Shown piece after piece: positions 1 to 7,498 of a DNA stretch of 24,836 nt (the first letter of the stretch is position 1; the number at the start of each line of letters is the position of its first letter). The stretch covers positions 1 to 24,836 of the forward strand of contig NZ_CAJKVK010000022.1 in the NCBI RefSeq assembly GCF_905203285.1, read 5' to 3'. The DNA comes from an uncultured Succinatimonas sp. (GTDB taxonomy: Bacteria; Pseudomonadota; Gammaproteobacteria; Enterobacterales; Succinivibrionaceae). The notes beneath the pieces were generated by a model. The model searched no databases. It saw only the letters and a program-made list of their open reading frames with translations, and was not told where the DNA came from. The translations under genes and the position numbers were made by a program.

Positions 1-32
1 ACCCTAAATTTACAGTCTAGGTAAAATCGTCT

Positions 33-1859
33 TTAGATTTCTTTAAGCAGATCGCTGCCGTGCGGTTTGAGCGCCTTTTTTCTGCGATTAACTTCAGTCA
101 GTTCAGTGTCATAGTAGGAATGCGGATATTTAACCTTGAACAAATCCAGGCATTCACGCTGCTTTTTAGACAGCTGATTGATCACATGCTCGTGGGTATT
201 GCTGAAGTAATAATCTTTAATTCCCCTCAGCTCGTCCATTATGCCGCTTAAGGAATGATGCGGCATTTCCGTCTCTGCTTTCTTAGCCGCTTCAAGTCGT
301 TGGTATAAGAAAGAATAAAGTGTCAGAGCAATAAATTCGATAAAGCATTTTCCGCATAAAGAATCCTCAGAGCTGACGCGAAAGCGCTTAAGCTGCATGC
401 GGGTTTTAAGTGTAGCGAAAGTGTCTTCGATGCACTTGCGTCGGACATAGGCTCGATAGGCGACATCGGCATATTTAATATTATCGGAAACGGTAAGACA
501 GATACCGGCGTTTTTGATAAAAGAGTTATAGACAGCGGTATCAAGGATTGGCTCATGATTATCGTTAAGAATTAACTCTCGGCTGTCTTTATCGGTAAGG
601 TAATTGGCATAAAGAAAAGCTTGCTCTTCGGCTGTTAGGATTTTCTTTTGCATGAAGAGCTCTTTCACTTCTTTAAGCCGGCGCTGATAATGGTCGATTT
701 GTGCTCCCGAAGCCTCGTGATGATAAAAGACATGGACATAAGCCTTGTGTTTACCGCCTTCAACGGCCGTTTGCTCTTTACAGGTATAGACGTTTTGTCC
801 GCAGCGCAGGTCAAAAAGGTTGTCACGGCTGAAAGCTAACATAGCTTCGTCAATATATTTTTGAAAGCCGGTGCATTTTTCGTACGGTACGCACATCAGA
901 AAATGATAGCCCTTATCTGCAATCACGGCCATATTGGCGGCACTGAAGAAACCTCTGTCGGCAACGGCAACGAAAGAATGCACGCCGAGGTTAAGCAGCA
1001 GTTCGAAAGTTCCGACGCATTCGGACACATCGGGTATCGAGCCGTTGAAGTACTGATAATATAAAGGACGGGAGCTGTCTTCATCCGTTATCATCATGAC
1101 ATTGATTTGCGGCAGCGCTTCTTCCTGCTTATTGTGTCCGTATTCGGCGTCGCTGAGTTTGGCGTAAGTACTGACCGAGGTGGAATCAAGCGCCCACATT
1201 CTTCTTTTGGATAACAAGCGTTTTTTAGTCAAAGCCGTCAGATAGGATTTGAAAAACAGCTGTACCTTTTCAGGAGTAATTGCAGCTAAAAGACGGGTCA
1301 CAGCCGCAGGATACAGCTCTTCCGCCGCTGCGGGCAAACGGCAGCCGCGGGCAAAAAGACCGAGTCTTGCCAGTTTGGCGTCCGGCTCCATCACCATATA
1401 GTAAGCCGCAGCAAGCAGCTGCTTATAATGCTCCCCGAATACTTCTTTTAGACAATTAGGCAGTACGTCGCGTTTTAATAACTCATCAAGCACCGCTGAC
1501 ATACCGATGCTCACGCAGGTGATACGCGGAGCTGCGTAAAGCTCTTCGTTAGAATCGAGCGGAGTAAACACCAGTTTGTATTTACCGGAGGCAGCCGCTG
1601 CTTCATCAACGACACGAGATACGGAAAACTTATTAAGCTGCGGATGGGTAAGGCAAAAATCGGATGAAAACTTGATAATGCCGACGCCTTCGCTGTTATC
1701 AATACGACCGACGGTTTTGGTATGGGTTTTGACCGCGGTCTTACCGGAGCCTGACTTTTTATTCTGCCAGGCATTACGGTACATGCGGGCGTAAGTGTAA
1801 TTGCCGGACTTGACGAAATAGAGATTGGGCAGTTCAGGAGCTTTAAGCATAAATATCAT
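33..1859 (-). CDS. IS4-superfamily DDE transposase, copy 1
   Basis: A 608-aa transposase that would cut and paste its own IS. The catalytic triad is visible: D225 in ALDSTSVS, D301 in VADRGFF, and E478 in YVRRKCIEDTFATLK. The last is an exact Y-x2-R-x3-E-x6-K signature (Y471, R474, E478, K485) of IS4-type DDE enzymes. Between the second Asp and the Glu lies a long, mostly beta/helical insertion (about 305-470), usual for the group. The start at 1859 gives MIFMLKAPEL; a second in-frame ATG three codons on (1848-1850) is equally possible. The stop lies just inside the left inverted repeat. The gene is intact, with no frameshift, so the element is probably active. A 9-bp hairpin (1861-1886) abuts the start codon. 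Confidence 0.95.
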   Translation of the reverse strand: MIFMLKAPELPNLYFVKSGNYTYARMYRNAWQNKKSGSGKTAVKTHTKTVGRIDNSEGVGIIKFSSDFCLTHPQLNKFSVSRVVDEAAAASGKYKLVFTPLDSNEELYAAPRITCVSIGMSAVLDELLKRDVLPNCLKEVFGEHYKQLLAAAYYMVMEPDAKLARLGLFARGCRLPAAAEELYPAAVTRLLAAITPEKVQLFFKSYLTALTKKRLLSKRRMWALDSTSVSTYAKLSDAEYGHNKQEEALPQINVMMITDEDSSRPLYYQYFNGSIPDVSECVGTFELLLNLGVHSFVAVADRGFFSAANMAVIADKGYHFLMCVPYEKCTGFQKYIDEAMLAFSRDNLFDLRCGQNVYTCKEQTAVEGGKHKAYVHVFYHHEASGAQIDHYQRRLKEVKELFMQKKILTAEEQAFLYANYLTDKDSRELILNDNHEPILDTAVYNSFIKNAGICLTVSDNIKYADVAYRAYVRRKCIEDTFATLKTRMQLKRFRVSSEDSLCGKCFIEFIALTLYSFLYQRLEAAKKAETEMPHHSLSGIMDELRGIKDYYFSNTHEHVINQLSKKQRECLDLFKVKYPHSYYDTELTEVNRRKKALKPHGSDLLKEI

Positions 1860-1860
1860 C

Positions 1861-1886
1861 TTCTAGGTATATTATTTTACCTAGAA
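1861..1886. repeat. Hairpin next to transposase start, repeats the terminal-repeat core
   Basis: Perfect 9-bp inverted repeat TTCTAGGTA / TACCTAGAA with an 8-nt loop, directly upstream of the transposase ATG. The right half (TTTTACCTAG, 1875-1884) is identical to a 10-mer in the right terminal repeat (1971-1980), and its complement CTAGGTAAAA occurs in the left terminal repeat (17-26). It could be an internal transposase-binding site, or an mRNA hairpin that limits expression from outside promoters; both are inferences. The same structure is in copy 2 at 24700-24725. Confidence 0.8.
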
Positions 1887-1995
1887 AGATAGAAAAAATC
1901 AAGCTCCAATAATAAAAAACTATTTAAAAACAATGAAATTAAACCGAATAAGAAAAATAAAAAATCCGATTTTTACCTAGACTGTAAATTTCAGG

Positions 1996-2194
1996 TGTCA
2001 GAGCAACTAGCCGATATTCCGATGGAGTTTACAGAAATATTATTATTGGCTTTAGCGGTTAAATTAACTCTATTTTGGAATACGCTTTGAGTAGATATTC
2101 CGTTAGAGTCATCAGCGATTTAAACAAAAATAACTTTAATGAAAATAATCTTTGTGTTTTATCAAGATGATGGATTTTAAGCGTAAAAAACATT
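1996..2194 (+). other. AT-rich gap between IS and ATPase gene, possible coding scrap
   Basis: No intact gene. From the IS junction the plus strand is open to a TGA at 2088-2090 and would read roughly ...EQLADIPMEFTEILLLALAV... After the stop, in the same frame, VDIPLESSAI follows to a TAA. The two DIP(M/L)E stretches come from an 81-nt-spaced imperfect direct repeat (GATATTCCG at 2013 and 2094). This could be the tail of a gene cut by the IS. I do not recognise the protein, and chance is a real alternative. Confidence 0.25.
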
Positions 2195-2231
2195 ATTATA
2201 AATAACAAAGATAATCTTTGTTATTTATAAT
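2195..2231. repeat. 37-bp perfect palindrome at the ATPase start
   Basis: Two 18-bp arms, ATTATAAATAACAAAGAT and its exact reverse complement, separated by a single A at 2213. It ends 7 bases before the ATG at 2239, so it covers the place where a ribosome-binding site would lie, and no Shine-Dalgarno sequence is visible. The half-site ATAATCTTTGT also occurs at 2145-2155. It may be an operator or an mRNA hairpin hiding the start; the sequence alone does not decide. Confidence 0.9.
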
Positions 2232-2238
2232 TTTTAAT

Positions 2239-3627
2239 ATGAAACTAGAAACATTTATAGATAGAATTGACTCTCAAGACCGTTTACGCAATGCGTTAAG
2301 TAGAGAAAATACACAATTTATTGTGATCTACGGACGCAGACGTATCGGCAAATCAACTTTAATCAAAGAAACGTTGTCCAAACAAGATATTTACTTTTTA
2401 AGCGATCAGACCAATGAAGCAAATCAACGCTTTCTTTTATCTAAAACTATCGCCTTGAATATTCCCTATTTTGACAGAGTTATTTACCCTGACTGGGAAA
2501 CTTTGTTTCGAGAATTAAACGCAAAACTCACAAAACGCCTCTTAATTTGCCTTGATGAATTTCCTTATTTAGTTAAAAGCTGTCCCTCTATTGCATCAGT
2601 TATTCAAAAATTGCTTAATGAACGTACACTTAAATTTGACTTGATTATTTGCGGCTCTTCTCAGCAACTGATGCAAGGATATATTCTTAACAGAAAAGAA
2701 CCTCTGTATGGGCTTGCCGATGAAATCATTAAATTGGATCCCATCCCCGTAAAATATATTTCTAAAGCCCTACATATTAATTCTGAAGAATCTATTGAAG
2801 AGTACGCTGTCTGGGGAGGGATTCCCCGCTATTGGGAGCTTAGATCTGATTATCCTGACCGTAAAACCGCCATTGAAAAATTAATTTTAGACACAAAGGG
2901 TATATTAGCAGAAGAACCTCTGCGCCTGCTTAGAGATGATTTACGTGAAACGGTCCAAACATCTACTATTCTTTCCATCATCGGCAACGGAGCGAACAAA
3001 TTATCGGAAATTGCAGCAAGAGCGGGTAAAAATGCCACACAAATTACCGAGTCTTTAAGCAAACTCCGTAAGTTGGGCTATATACGCCGTGAAATTCCCT
3101 TTGGTGAAAATGAAAAAAACAGCAAAAAAGGGATTTACAAAATTAATGATAACCTTTTATCTTTTTATTTTCGGTTTATTTCTCCCTACCATTCTATTTT
3201 AGAGTTAGGACGATATGATACGGTCATGAAAATGATCGATGCCCAATTTACGCAATTTGTTGGACAATATTGGGAGCTTTTATGCAGAAATTTCATAAGC
3301 GGCAACGTGATTGATGGAGTTACTTACAATCTGGCATCAAGTTGGTGGGGAAAAATCTTTCCCAACGACTGTAAAGAAGGAAAAATGATAGAGCTTGACG
3401 TGGTAGCCGAATCATTTGACAAAAAACATATACTCATCGGCGAGTGTAAGTGGACCGAGACGGAAAATGCCGAACGCCTAATTCACGATTTATCAGAAAA
3501 AACAAAATGTCTGCCTTTTATTAAAAAAGAGCAAAAAATTCATTTAGTGTTATTTTTAAAAAAACGTCCTTTGCGTCAAACAGGAATAACGTATTTCCTG
3601 CCTGAACAAATCTTTGAGAATAGTTAA
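2239..3627 (+). CDS. AAA ATPase with C-terminal DUF234 / PD-(D/E)XK-like domain
   Basis: A 462-aa protein of the bacterial/archaeal ATPase_2 plus DUF234 type. Walker A is GRRRIGKST (32-40), Walker B is LLICLDE (101-107), and a sensor-like strand IICGSS follows at 136-141. A winged-helix segment lies near 240-285 (LSEIAARAGKNATQITESLSKLRKLGYI). The C-terminal domain has E385-x-D387 and GECKW (401-405), the D...ExK arrangement of PD-(D/E)XK nuclease-like folds. The cellular function of this family is not established, and nuclease activity here is only inferred. I chose the ATG at 2239; an in-frame TTG at 2218 lies inside the palindrome and would add MLFIIFN. The gene is visibly more AT-rich than the dcw genes and stands alone between an IS and the end of the dcw cluster, consistent with horizontal acquisition. 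Confidence 0.85.
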   Translation: MKLETFIDRIDSQDRLRNALSRENTQFIVIYGRRRIGKSTLIKETLSKQDIYFLSDQTNEANQRFLLSKTIALNIPYFDRVIYPDWETLFRELNAKLTKRLLICLDEFPYLVKSCPSIASVIQKLLNERTLKFDLIICGSSQQLMQGYILNRKEPLYGLADEIIKLDPIPVKYISKALHINSEESIEEYAVWGGIPRYWELRSDYPDRKTAIEKLILDTKGILAEEPLRLLRDDLRETVQTSTILSIIGNGANKLSEIAARAGKNATQITESLSKLRKLGYIRREIPFGENEKNSKKGIYKINDNLLSFYFRFISPYHSILELGRYDTVMKMIDAQFTQFVGQYWELLCRNFISGNVIDGVTYNLASSWWGKIFPNDCKEGKMIELDVVAESFDKKHILIGECKWTETENAERLIHDLSEKTKCLPFIKKEQKIHLVLFLKKRPLRQTGITYFLPEQIFENS

Positions 3628-3827
3628 AAAAATATCGTAAATAAGACCGCGCAAAGGCAAAAAAGTAAACTCTTTATGAACGAGATATTGTTGCTTGGTT
3701 CAGCTAGCAAACTGCTTTCAGGCATATAGGTCATTTTGATAAGTTAGATTTAACCAATTTGGCAAGATGAATAGGCAATAGCTCAAATCCTTGATGATAG
3801 TTTCTTCCCGTCTTAATTAATTTTACT
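3628..3827. other. Gap between convergent ATPase gene and ftsW
   Basis: No recognisable gene. On the minus strand 31 codons are open from 3826 to a TGA at 3731-3733 (reads like KTGRNYHQGFELLPIHLAKL), without a start codon. It may be the tail of a decayed gene or chance. No trace of murG, the usual next gene after ftsW, such as its GGTGGH motif, is seen. Confidence 0.3.
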
Positions 3828-3860
3828 TACGGCAAGATCTTTTAAATGACTCTTGCCGTA
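3828..3860 (-). terminator. Hairpin after ftsW, end of the dcw transcript
   Basis: Perfect 10-bp stem TACGGCAAGA / TCTTGCCGTA with a 13-nt loop, 5 nt past the ftsW stop codon. No uninterrupted T-run follows on the minus strand (AGTAAAATTAATT), so it is either a weak intrinsic terminator or a 3'-end stabilising hairpin. The position directly after the last dcw gene supports a transcript end. Confidence 0.55.
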
Positions 3861-3865
3861 AAAAC

Positions 3866-5062
3866 TTAAGAAGCTTTTCCCTGCAAGCTTTCTTTTAAAT
3901 CGGCTTTAAAACTGCCGTTGCGCCATTCAAAATCAATGCGCAATAAAATCGCTATAGCGGCAATTGAAACAAAAAGCGACGAACCGCCGTAGCTTACCAA
4001 AGGTAAAGTAAGTCCTTTGGTCGGAAGAGCGCCGGATGCAGCTCCGATATTAATCACCGTCTGCAAGCAGAACCATACACCGATGCCGAAAGCCACATAA
4101 CCTTGGTACAAAGGAGCTTTACGTAAAATATTAAATGAAATTACGATTGCTTTATAAACAAGAATGAATTCAAGCAAAATCACCACGCTCATGCCGATAA
4201 AGCCGAATTCCTCGCCTAAAATCGCGGTCACGAAGTCGGTATGAGCTTCAGGAAGATAACCTAATTTTTGAATGGAATTGCCAAGACCTTCTCCGGTTAA
4301 CCCGCCGCGTCCGAAAGCCATTAAAGACTGCGTAAGCTGATAACCGGCGCCGAACTGATCTTCCCACGGATCAAGGAAAGATAGAATACGACGCATACGG
4401 TACGGCTGAATCATGACCAGAATACCGCCGATAACTCCGACAATAGTTAATGTGGCGATGTACTTTAAAAGACCGGCGCCTGCTACGAACAAAATACCGA
4501 AAGTAATACAGGTTACCACCACCAAAGAGCCAAAGTCAGGCTGCGCCAAAAGCATCAAGGAAATCACGGCGATGAAAATCATCGGCTTGATAAAGCCTGC
4601 AAGGCTTGACTGAACTTCATTAATTTTGCGGCAGGTATAGCTTGAGAAATACAAAATCCAGCACAGCTTTAAGATTTCAGCTGGCTGAATGTTGATAAAT
4701 CCTAAATGGATCCAGCGCTTGGCTTCATTAACCTCACGACCGATAATCAGCACCAAAATTAAAAGCACTATGGTAAGGAACATACAAGTCATATTGTATT
4801 TTTTCCAAACCCCGGTCGGAATCGCCGCGCAGACCAAGCCTAAAAACAAAGCTGCTGCGACATAAACAAGCTGCCGTTTTAAAAAGTACATCGGATCGTT
4901 AAAGCGGGTAAGACTCTCCATAACGGAAGCGGAGCTTATCAGCACCACGCTTATCCCCATCAACGCCAAAGCTACAAGCAAAATCATGCGGTCAAAACCG
5001 ACTTTGTTTTTGACTTTTGCTTTTTTTATAACCGGTGTTGCAGCGGCGGCTTTTTCACTCAT
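3866..5062 (-). CDS. ftsW: FtsW, septal peptidoglycan glycosyltransferase (SEDS family)
   Basis: Inner-membrane SEDS protein that polymerises lipid II at the division septum together with the transpeptidase FtsI. 398 aa, close to E. coli FtsW (414). Multiple membrane segments start near residue 25. SEDS landmarks are the loop PEAHTDFVTAILGEEFGFIG (271-290), with D276 at the position expected for the catalytic Asp, and SYGGSS (357-362) near the C-terminus. The N-terminus is a short basic cytoplasmic tail. The dcw context after murD favours FtsW over its paralogue RodA. The start lies 5 nt after the murD stop, with GAGGAA as ribosome-binding site inside the end of murD. It is the last gene of the cluster here; murG does not follow. 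Confidence 0.96.
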   Translation of the reverse strand: MSEKAAAATPVIKKAKVKNKVGFDRMILLVALALMGISVVLISSASVMESLTRFNDPMYFLKRQLVYVAAALFLGLVCAAIPTGVWKKYNMTCMFLTIVLLILVLIIGREVNEAKRWIHLGFINIQPAEILKLCWILYFSSYTCRKINEVQSSLAGFIKPMIFIAVISLMLLAQPDFGSLVVVTCITFGILFVAGAGLLKYIATLTIVGVIGGILVMIQPYRMRRILSFLDPWEDQFGAGYQLTQSLMAFGRGGLTGEGLGNSIQKLGYLPEAHTDFVTAILGEEFGFIGMSVVILLEFILVYKAIVISFNILRKAPLYQGYVAFGIGVWFCLQTVINIGAASGALPTKGLTLPLVSYGGSSLFVSIAAIAILLRIDFEWRNGSFKADLKESLQGKAS

Positions 5063-5067
5063 CGGCT

Positions 5068-6405
5068 TTATTCCTCATCAGCCTTTAAGTGTCTTACGAG
5101 ATTAACGAAAACGCGTCCGCGCTCTTCAAAGCCTTTGAACTGATCAAAGGATGCACAGGCAGGCGACAATAAAATAGCCTGACCGGGACGAGCCATCTGT
5201 ACAGCCGAATTTAAGGCCTGACGCAAATTAAGTACGCTGTGGGTATAGTTTTCATCAAGGCACAACAGTTTGTCGGCGTCTTTGCCAAAGCAGAACATGG
5301 CTGATACTTCTTTACCTAAGTAGCGCTTTAACGGCGTGAAATCCTGACCTTTGCCAAGACCTCCTGCCAAAAGGATAATTCCTTTAGGATGACGTGAGCA
5401 CAAGCCTTCGATTGCCGCCTGGGCTGACGCCACGTTGGTTGCCTTTGAATCGTTATAGTAGCTTACGCCATTAAGTTCGCGGATAAGCTGGCAGCGGTGC
5501 TCAAGCCCCGGGAAGGTCTTTAATGCCTCAATCTGCACGTTGCGATCAATACCAACCGCGTCGGCAAGAGCCATTGCGGCCAAAGCGTTAAGCTCATTAT
5601 GGCGACCGCAAATAATAAGATCCCTTACATCTAAAACTCTTCTGCCGTTTACCGTAAGATAAGTGGTTTCAGGAGTTTCCTCACGGCCGTAACTTAAATT
5701 ATCAAGACCGAAACTTGCCACGTAGTGTCCGTTTGCGGGGAAAGTACGAGGATCATCGCGGTTGACGATAATATTATCGCAATGCATAAAAATACGATGC
5801 TTAGCGTCACGATACTTATCAATCGAGCCGTCATAGCGATCCAAATGGTCTTCCGAGACATTTAAAATCACGCCTGCCTTTAAATGCAAAGAGCTTGTGG
5901 TTTCAAGCTCAAAGCTTGACAGCTCCAAAACGTACATTTGGTTGCGCTTTGAGTAAATATCAAATACGGCATTGCCGAAATTGGCACCGATAGCGCTCGG
6001 AATTCCGGCTTTTTCAAGAATATAGCCGACAAGTGCGGTAACCGTGGATTTGCCGTTGCTGCCGGTAATACCGATAATCGGCACGTCGGTAACTTCACGA
6101 CCGAAGAGTTCAACATCACCCACAATCTCGACGCCGGCTTTTCCTGCAGCGGCGATTTCCGGCAAGGAAATACTAAGACCGGGACTTACGACAAGCATGT
6201 CATAAGTTTTAAGCTCTTCAATATTCAACGGTCCTAAATGCAGATCGATTCCTGACGGCAATTCATCAACATAAGGAGGATTGGCTCTGGTGTCATAAAC
6301 GCCCAGGGCTTTAAGATCGTGTTTTAAAAGATAACTGATGACGGCGACATTGGAAATACCTAAGCCGAGCACCGCGATTTTTTTACCGTTTAACTCTTTG
6401 TTCAT
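5068..6405 (-). CDS. murD: MurD, UDP-MurNAc-L-alanine:D-glutamate ligase
   Basis: Cytoplasmic ATP-dependent ligase adding D-Glu to UDP-N-acetylmuramoyl-L-alanine. 445 aa (E. coli 438). The N-terminal nucleotide-sugar domain has a Rossmann-like start (VLGLGISNVAVISYL, 12-26). The ATP loop GITGSNGKST is at 112-121, the central-domain motif NVSEDHLDRY follows, and the C-terminal domain holds YYNDSKATNVASA. All landmarks of the Mur ligase family are present. The start at 6405 lies 10 nt after the mraY stop. Part of the continuous dcw operon between mraY and ftsW, as in other gammaproteobacteria. Confidence 0.97.
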   Translation of the reverse strand: MNKELNGKKIAVLGLGISNVAVISYLLKHDLKALGVYDTRANPPYVDELPSGIDLHLGPLNIEELKTYDMLVVSPGLSISLPEIAAAGKAGVEIVGDVELFGREVTDVPIIGITGSNGKSTVTALVGYILEKAGIPSAIGANFGNAVFDIYSKRNQMYVLELSSFELETTSSLHLKAGVILNVSEDHLDRYDGSIDKYRDAKHRIFMHCDNIIVNRDDPRTFPANGHYVASFGLDNLSYGREETPETTYLTVNGRRVLDVRDLIICGRHNELNALAAMALADAVGIDRNVQIEALKTFPGLEHRCQLIRELNGVSYYNDSKATNVASAQAAIEGLCSRHPKGIILLAGGLGKGQDFTPLKRYLGKEVSAMFCFGKDADKLLCLDENYTHSVLNLRQALNSAVQMARPGQAILLSPACASFDQFKGFEERGRVFVNLVRHLKADEE

Positions 6406-6415
6406 AAAAAACTCT

Positions 6416-7498
6416 TTAGCGAAGCTTTAAGGTGATAAGACCGATAAGTACCAAAACTAAAGTAACAATCCAAAAACGCATGAATACGCGCGGTTCAGGC
6501 CAGCCACCTTTTTCAAAATGATGATGAATAGGCGCCATTCTGAAAATTCTGCGGCCGCGCATCTTGTAAGATCCGACCTGCAAAATAACGCTTATCGTTT
6601 CCATCACGAACACGCCGCCCATAATAAAGAGCAGAATTTCCTGACGGCACAATAAAGCGATAATGCCGAGAACCGCTCCTAAAGCAAGAGAGCCGACATC
6701 GCCCATGAAAACTTCGGCAGGATAAGTGTTAAACCACAAAAAGCCCAAACCTGCTCCGACAATAGCGGTACAGGCTACGACCAGCTCCGATGCGTTAGGC
6801 AAATACGGAATATACAGATAAACCGCGAAATTGGCGTTTGAGGTAAGCCAGGCAATCACGCCAAGACCTGCCGCTACGGTAATGGTGGTAGCGATGGCAA
6901 GACCGTCAAGACCGTCGGTTAAATTAACGGCATTTGAAGATCCGGTAAGCACGAAATAAGCAAGCGGGATAATAAGGAAGCCTAAATCCGGCATAAAATC
7001 TTTAAAAAACGGAATGACAAGCGAAGTCTCACCGGTGGATTTTGCCATCCCGTACATGCAGCAGCCGAGGCACACGGCGGCGGCAGACTGCCAGAAGTAT
7101 TTATATTTGGCACGAAGTCCGTGCGGATCTTTACGCACAACTTTAAGATAATCGTCGGCAAAGCCGATAAGACCATACGCGACCACAGTCGCGATAGTCA
7201 TCCATACGTAAGGATTATCAAGACGGCACCATAAGAGCATGGTTATCACGATAACGCCGTTAATAAGCACGCCGCCCATGGTCGGGGTACCCTGCTTTTT
7301 AAGATGGCTTTCAGGACCGTCTTTACGCACGACTTGACCAAAATGCAGAACCTGCAGCTTACGAATAACGTACGGTCCTAACCACAAAGACAAGGCAAGT
7401 GCGGTAAACATGGCAAGTACCGAACGAAACGTCAGATAACTGAAGATTCGAAATGAATCGATATACGATGAAAGATATTCTGAAAGTAAGATGATCAT
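6416..7498 (-). CDS. mraY: MraY, phospho-MurNAc-pentapeptide transferase
   Basis: Integral membrane enzyme that transfers phospho-MurNAc-pentapeptide from UDP to undecaprenyl phosphate, making lipid I. 360 aa, the same length as E. coli MraY and alignable along its length. Key residues are visible: the DD pair at D115-D116 in GFADDYLK, NAVNLTDGLDGLA in the central cytoplasmic loop, and the MAPIHHHFEKGGWPEPRV loop near the C-terminus. About ten membrane segments are apparent. The start codon overlaps the murF stop in an ATGA arrangement (7495-7498), with AAGGA inside murF as ribosome-binding site, so translation is probably coupled to murF. Confidence 0.98.
   Translation of the reverse strand: MIILLSEYLSSYIDSFRIFSYLTFRSVLAMFTALALSLWLGPYVIRKLQVLHFGQVVRKDGPESHLKKQGTPTMGGVLINGVIVITMLLWCRLDNPYVWMTIATVVAYGLIGFADDYLKVVRKDPHGLRAKYKYFWQSAAAVCLGCCMYGMAKSTGETSLVIPFFKDFMPDLGFLIIPLAYFVLTGSSNAVNLTDGLDGLAIATTITVAAGLGVIAWLTSNANFAVYLYIPYLPNASELVVACTAIVGAGLGFLWFNTYPAEVFMGDVGSLALGAVLGIIALLCRQEILLFIMGGVFVMETISVILQVGSYKMRGRRIFRMAPIHHHFEKGGWPEPRVFMRFWIVTLVLVLIGLITLKLR

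Larger units (their letters stand above)
2..1995 (-). mobile_element. Complete insertion sequence, copy 1 (IS4 superfamily, probably IS1634-like)
   Basis: A 1994-bp element bounded by imperfect inverted repeats of about 28 bp (2-29 and 1967-1995). They share the core AAATTTACAGTCTAGGTAAAA, differ at bases 3 and 4 from the tip, and have a one-base gap before TCG. It encodes one DDE transposase filling nearly the whole element. The family is inferred from transposase length (about 600 aa), the YREK motif and the near-2-kb size; I cannot confirm it against a database. A target duplication cannot be tested because only one base lies to the left; that A would fit a 5-bp duplication TGTCA (1996-2000). 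By eye it matches copy 2 at 22841-24834 throughout. Confidence 0.93.

Noticed and set aside
2218..2238. TTG start for the ATPase gene inside the palindrome
   Set aside because: It adds only MLFIIFN, has no ribosome-binding site, and the family usually starts close to the LETFIDR-type segment reached from the ATG at 2239.
3731..3826. 31-codon open stretch on the minus strand after ftsW as a gene
   Set aside because: No start codon, no ribosome-binding site and no recognised family; at most a decayed tail.
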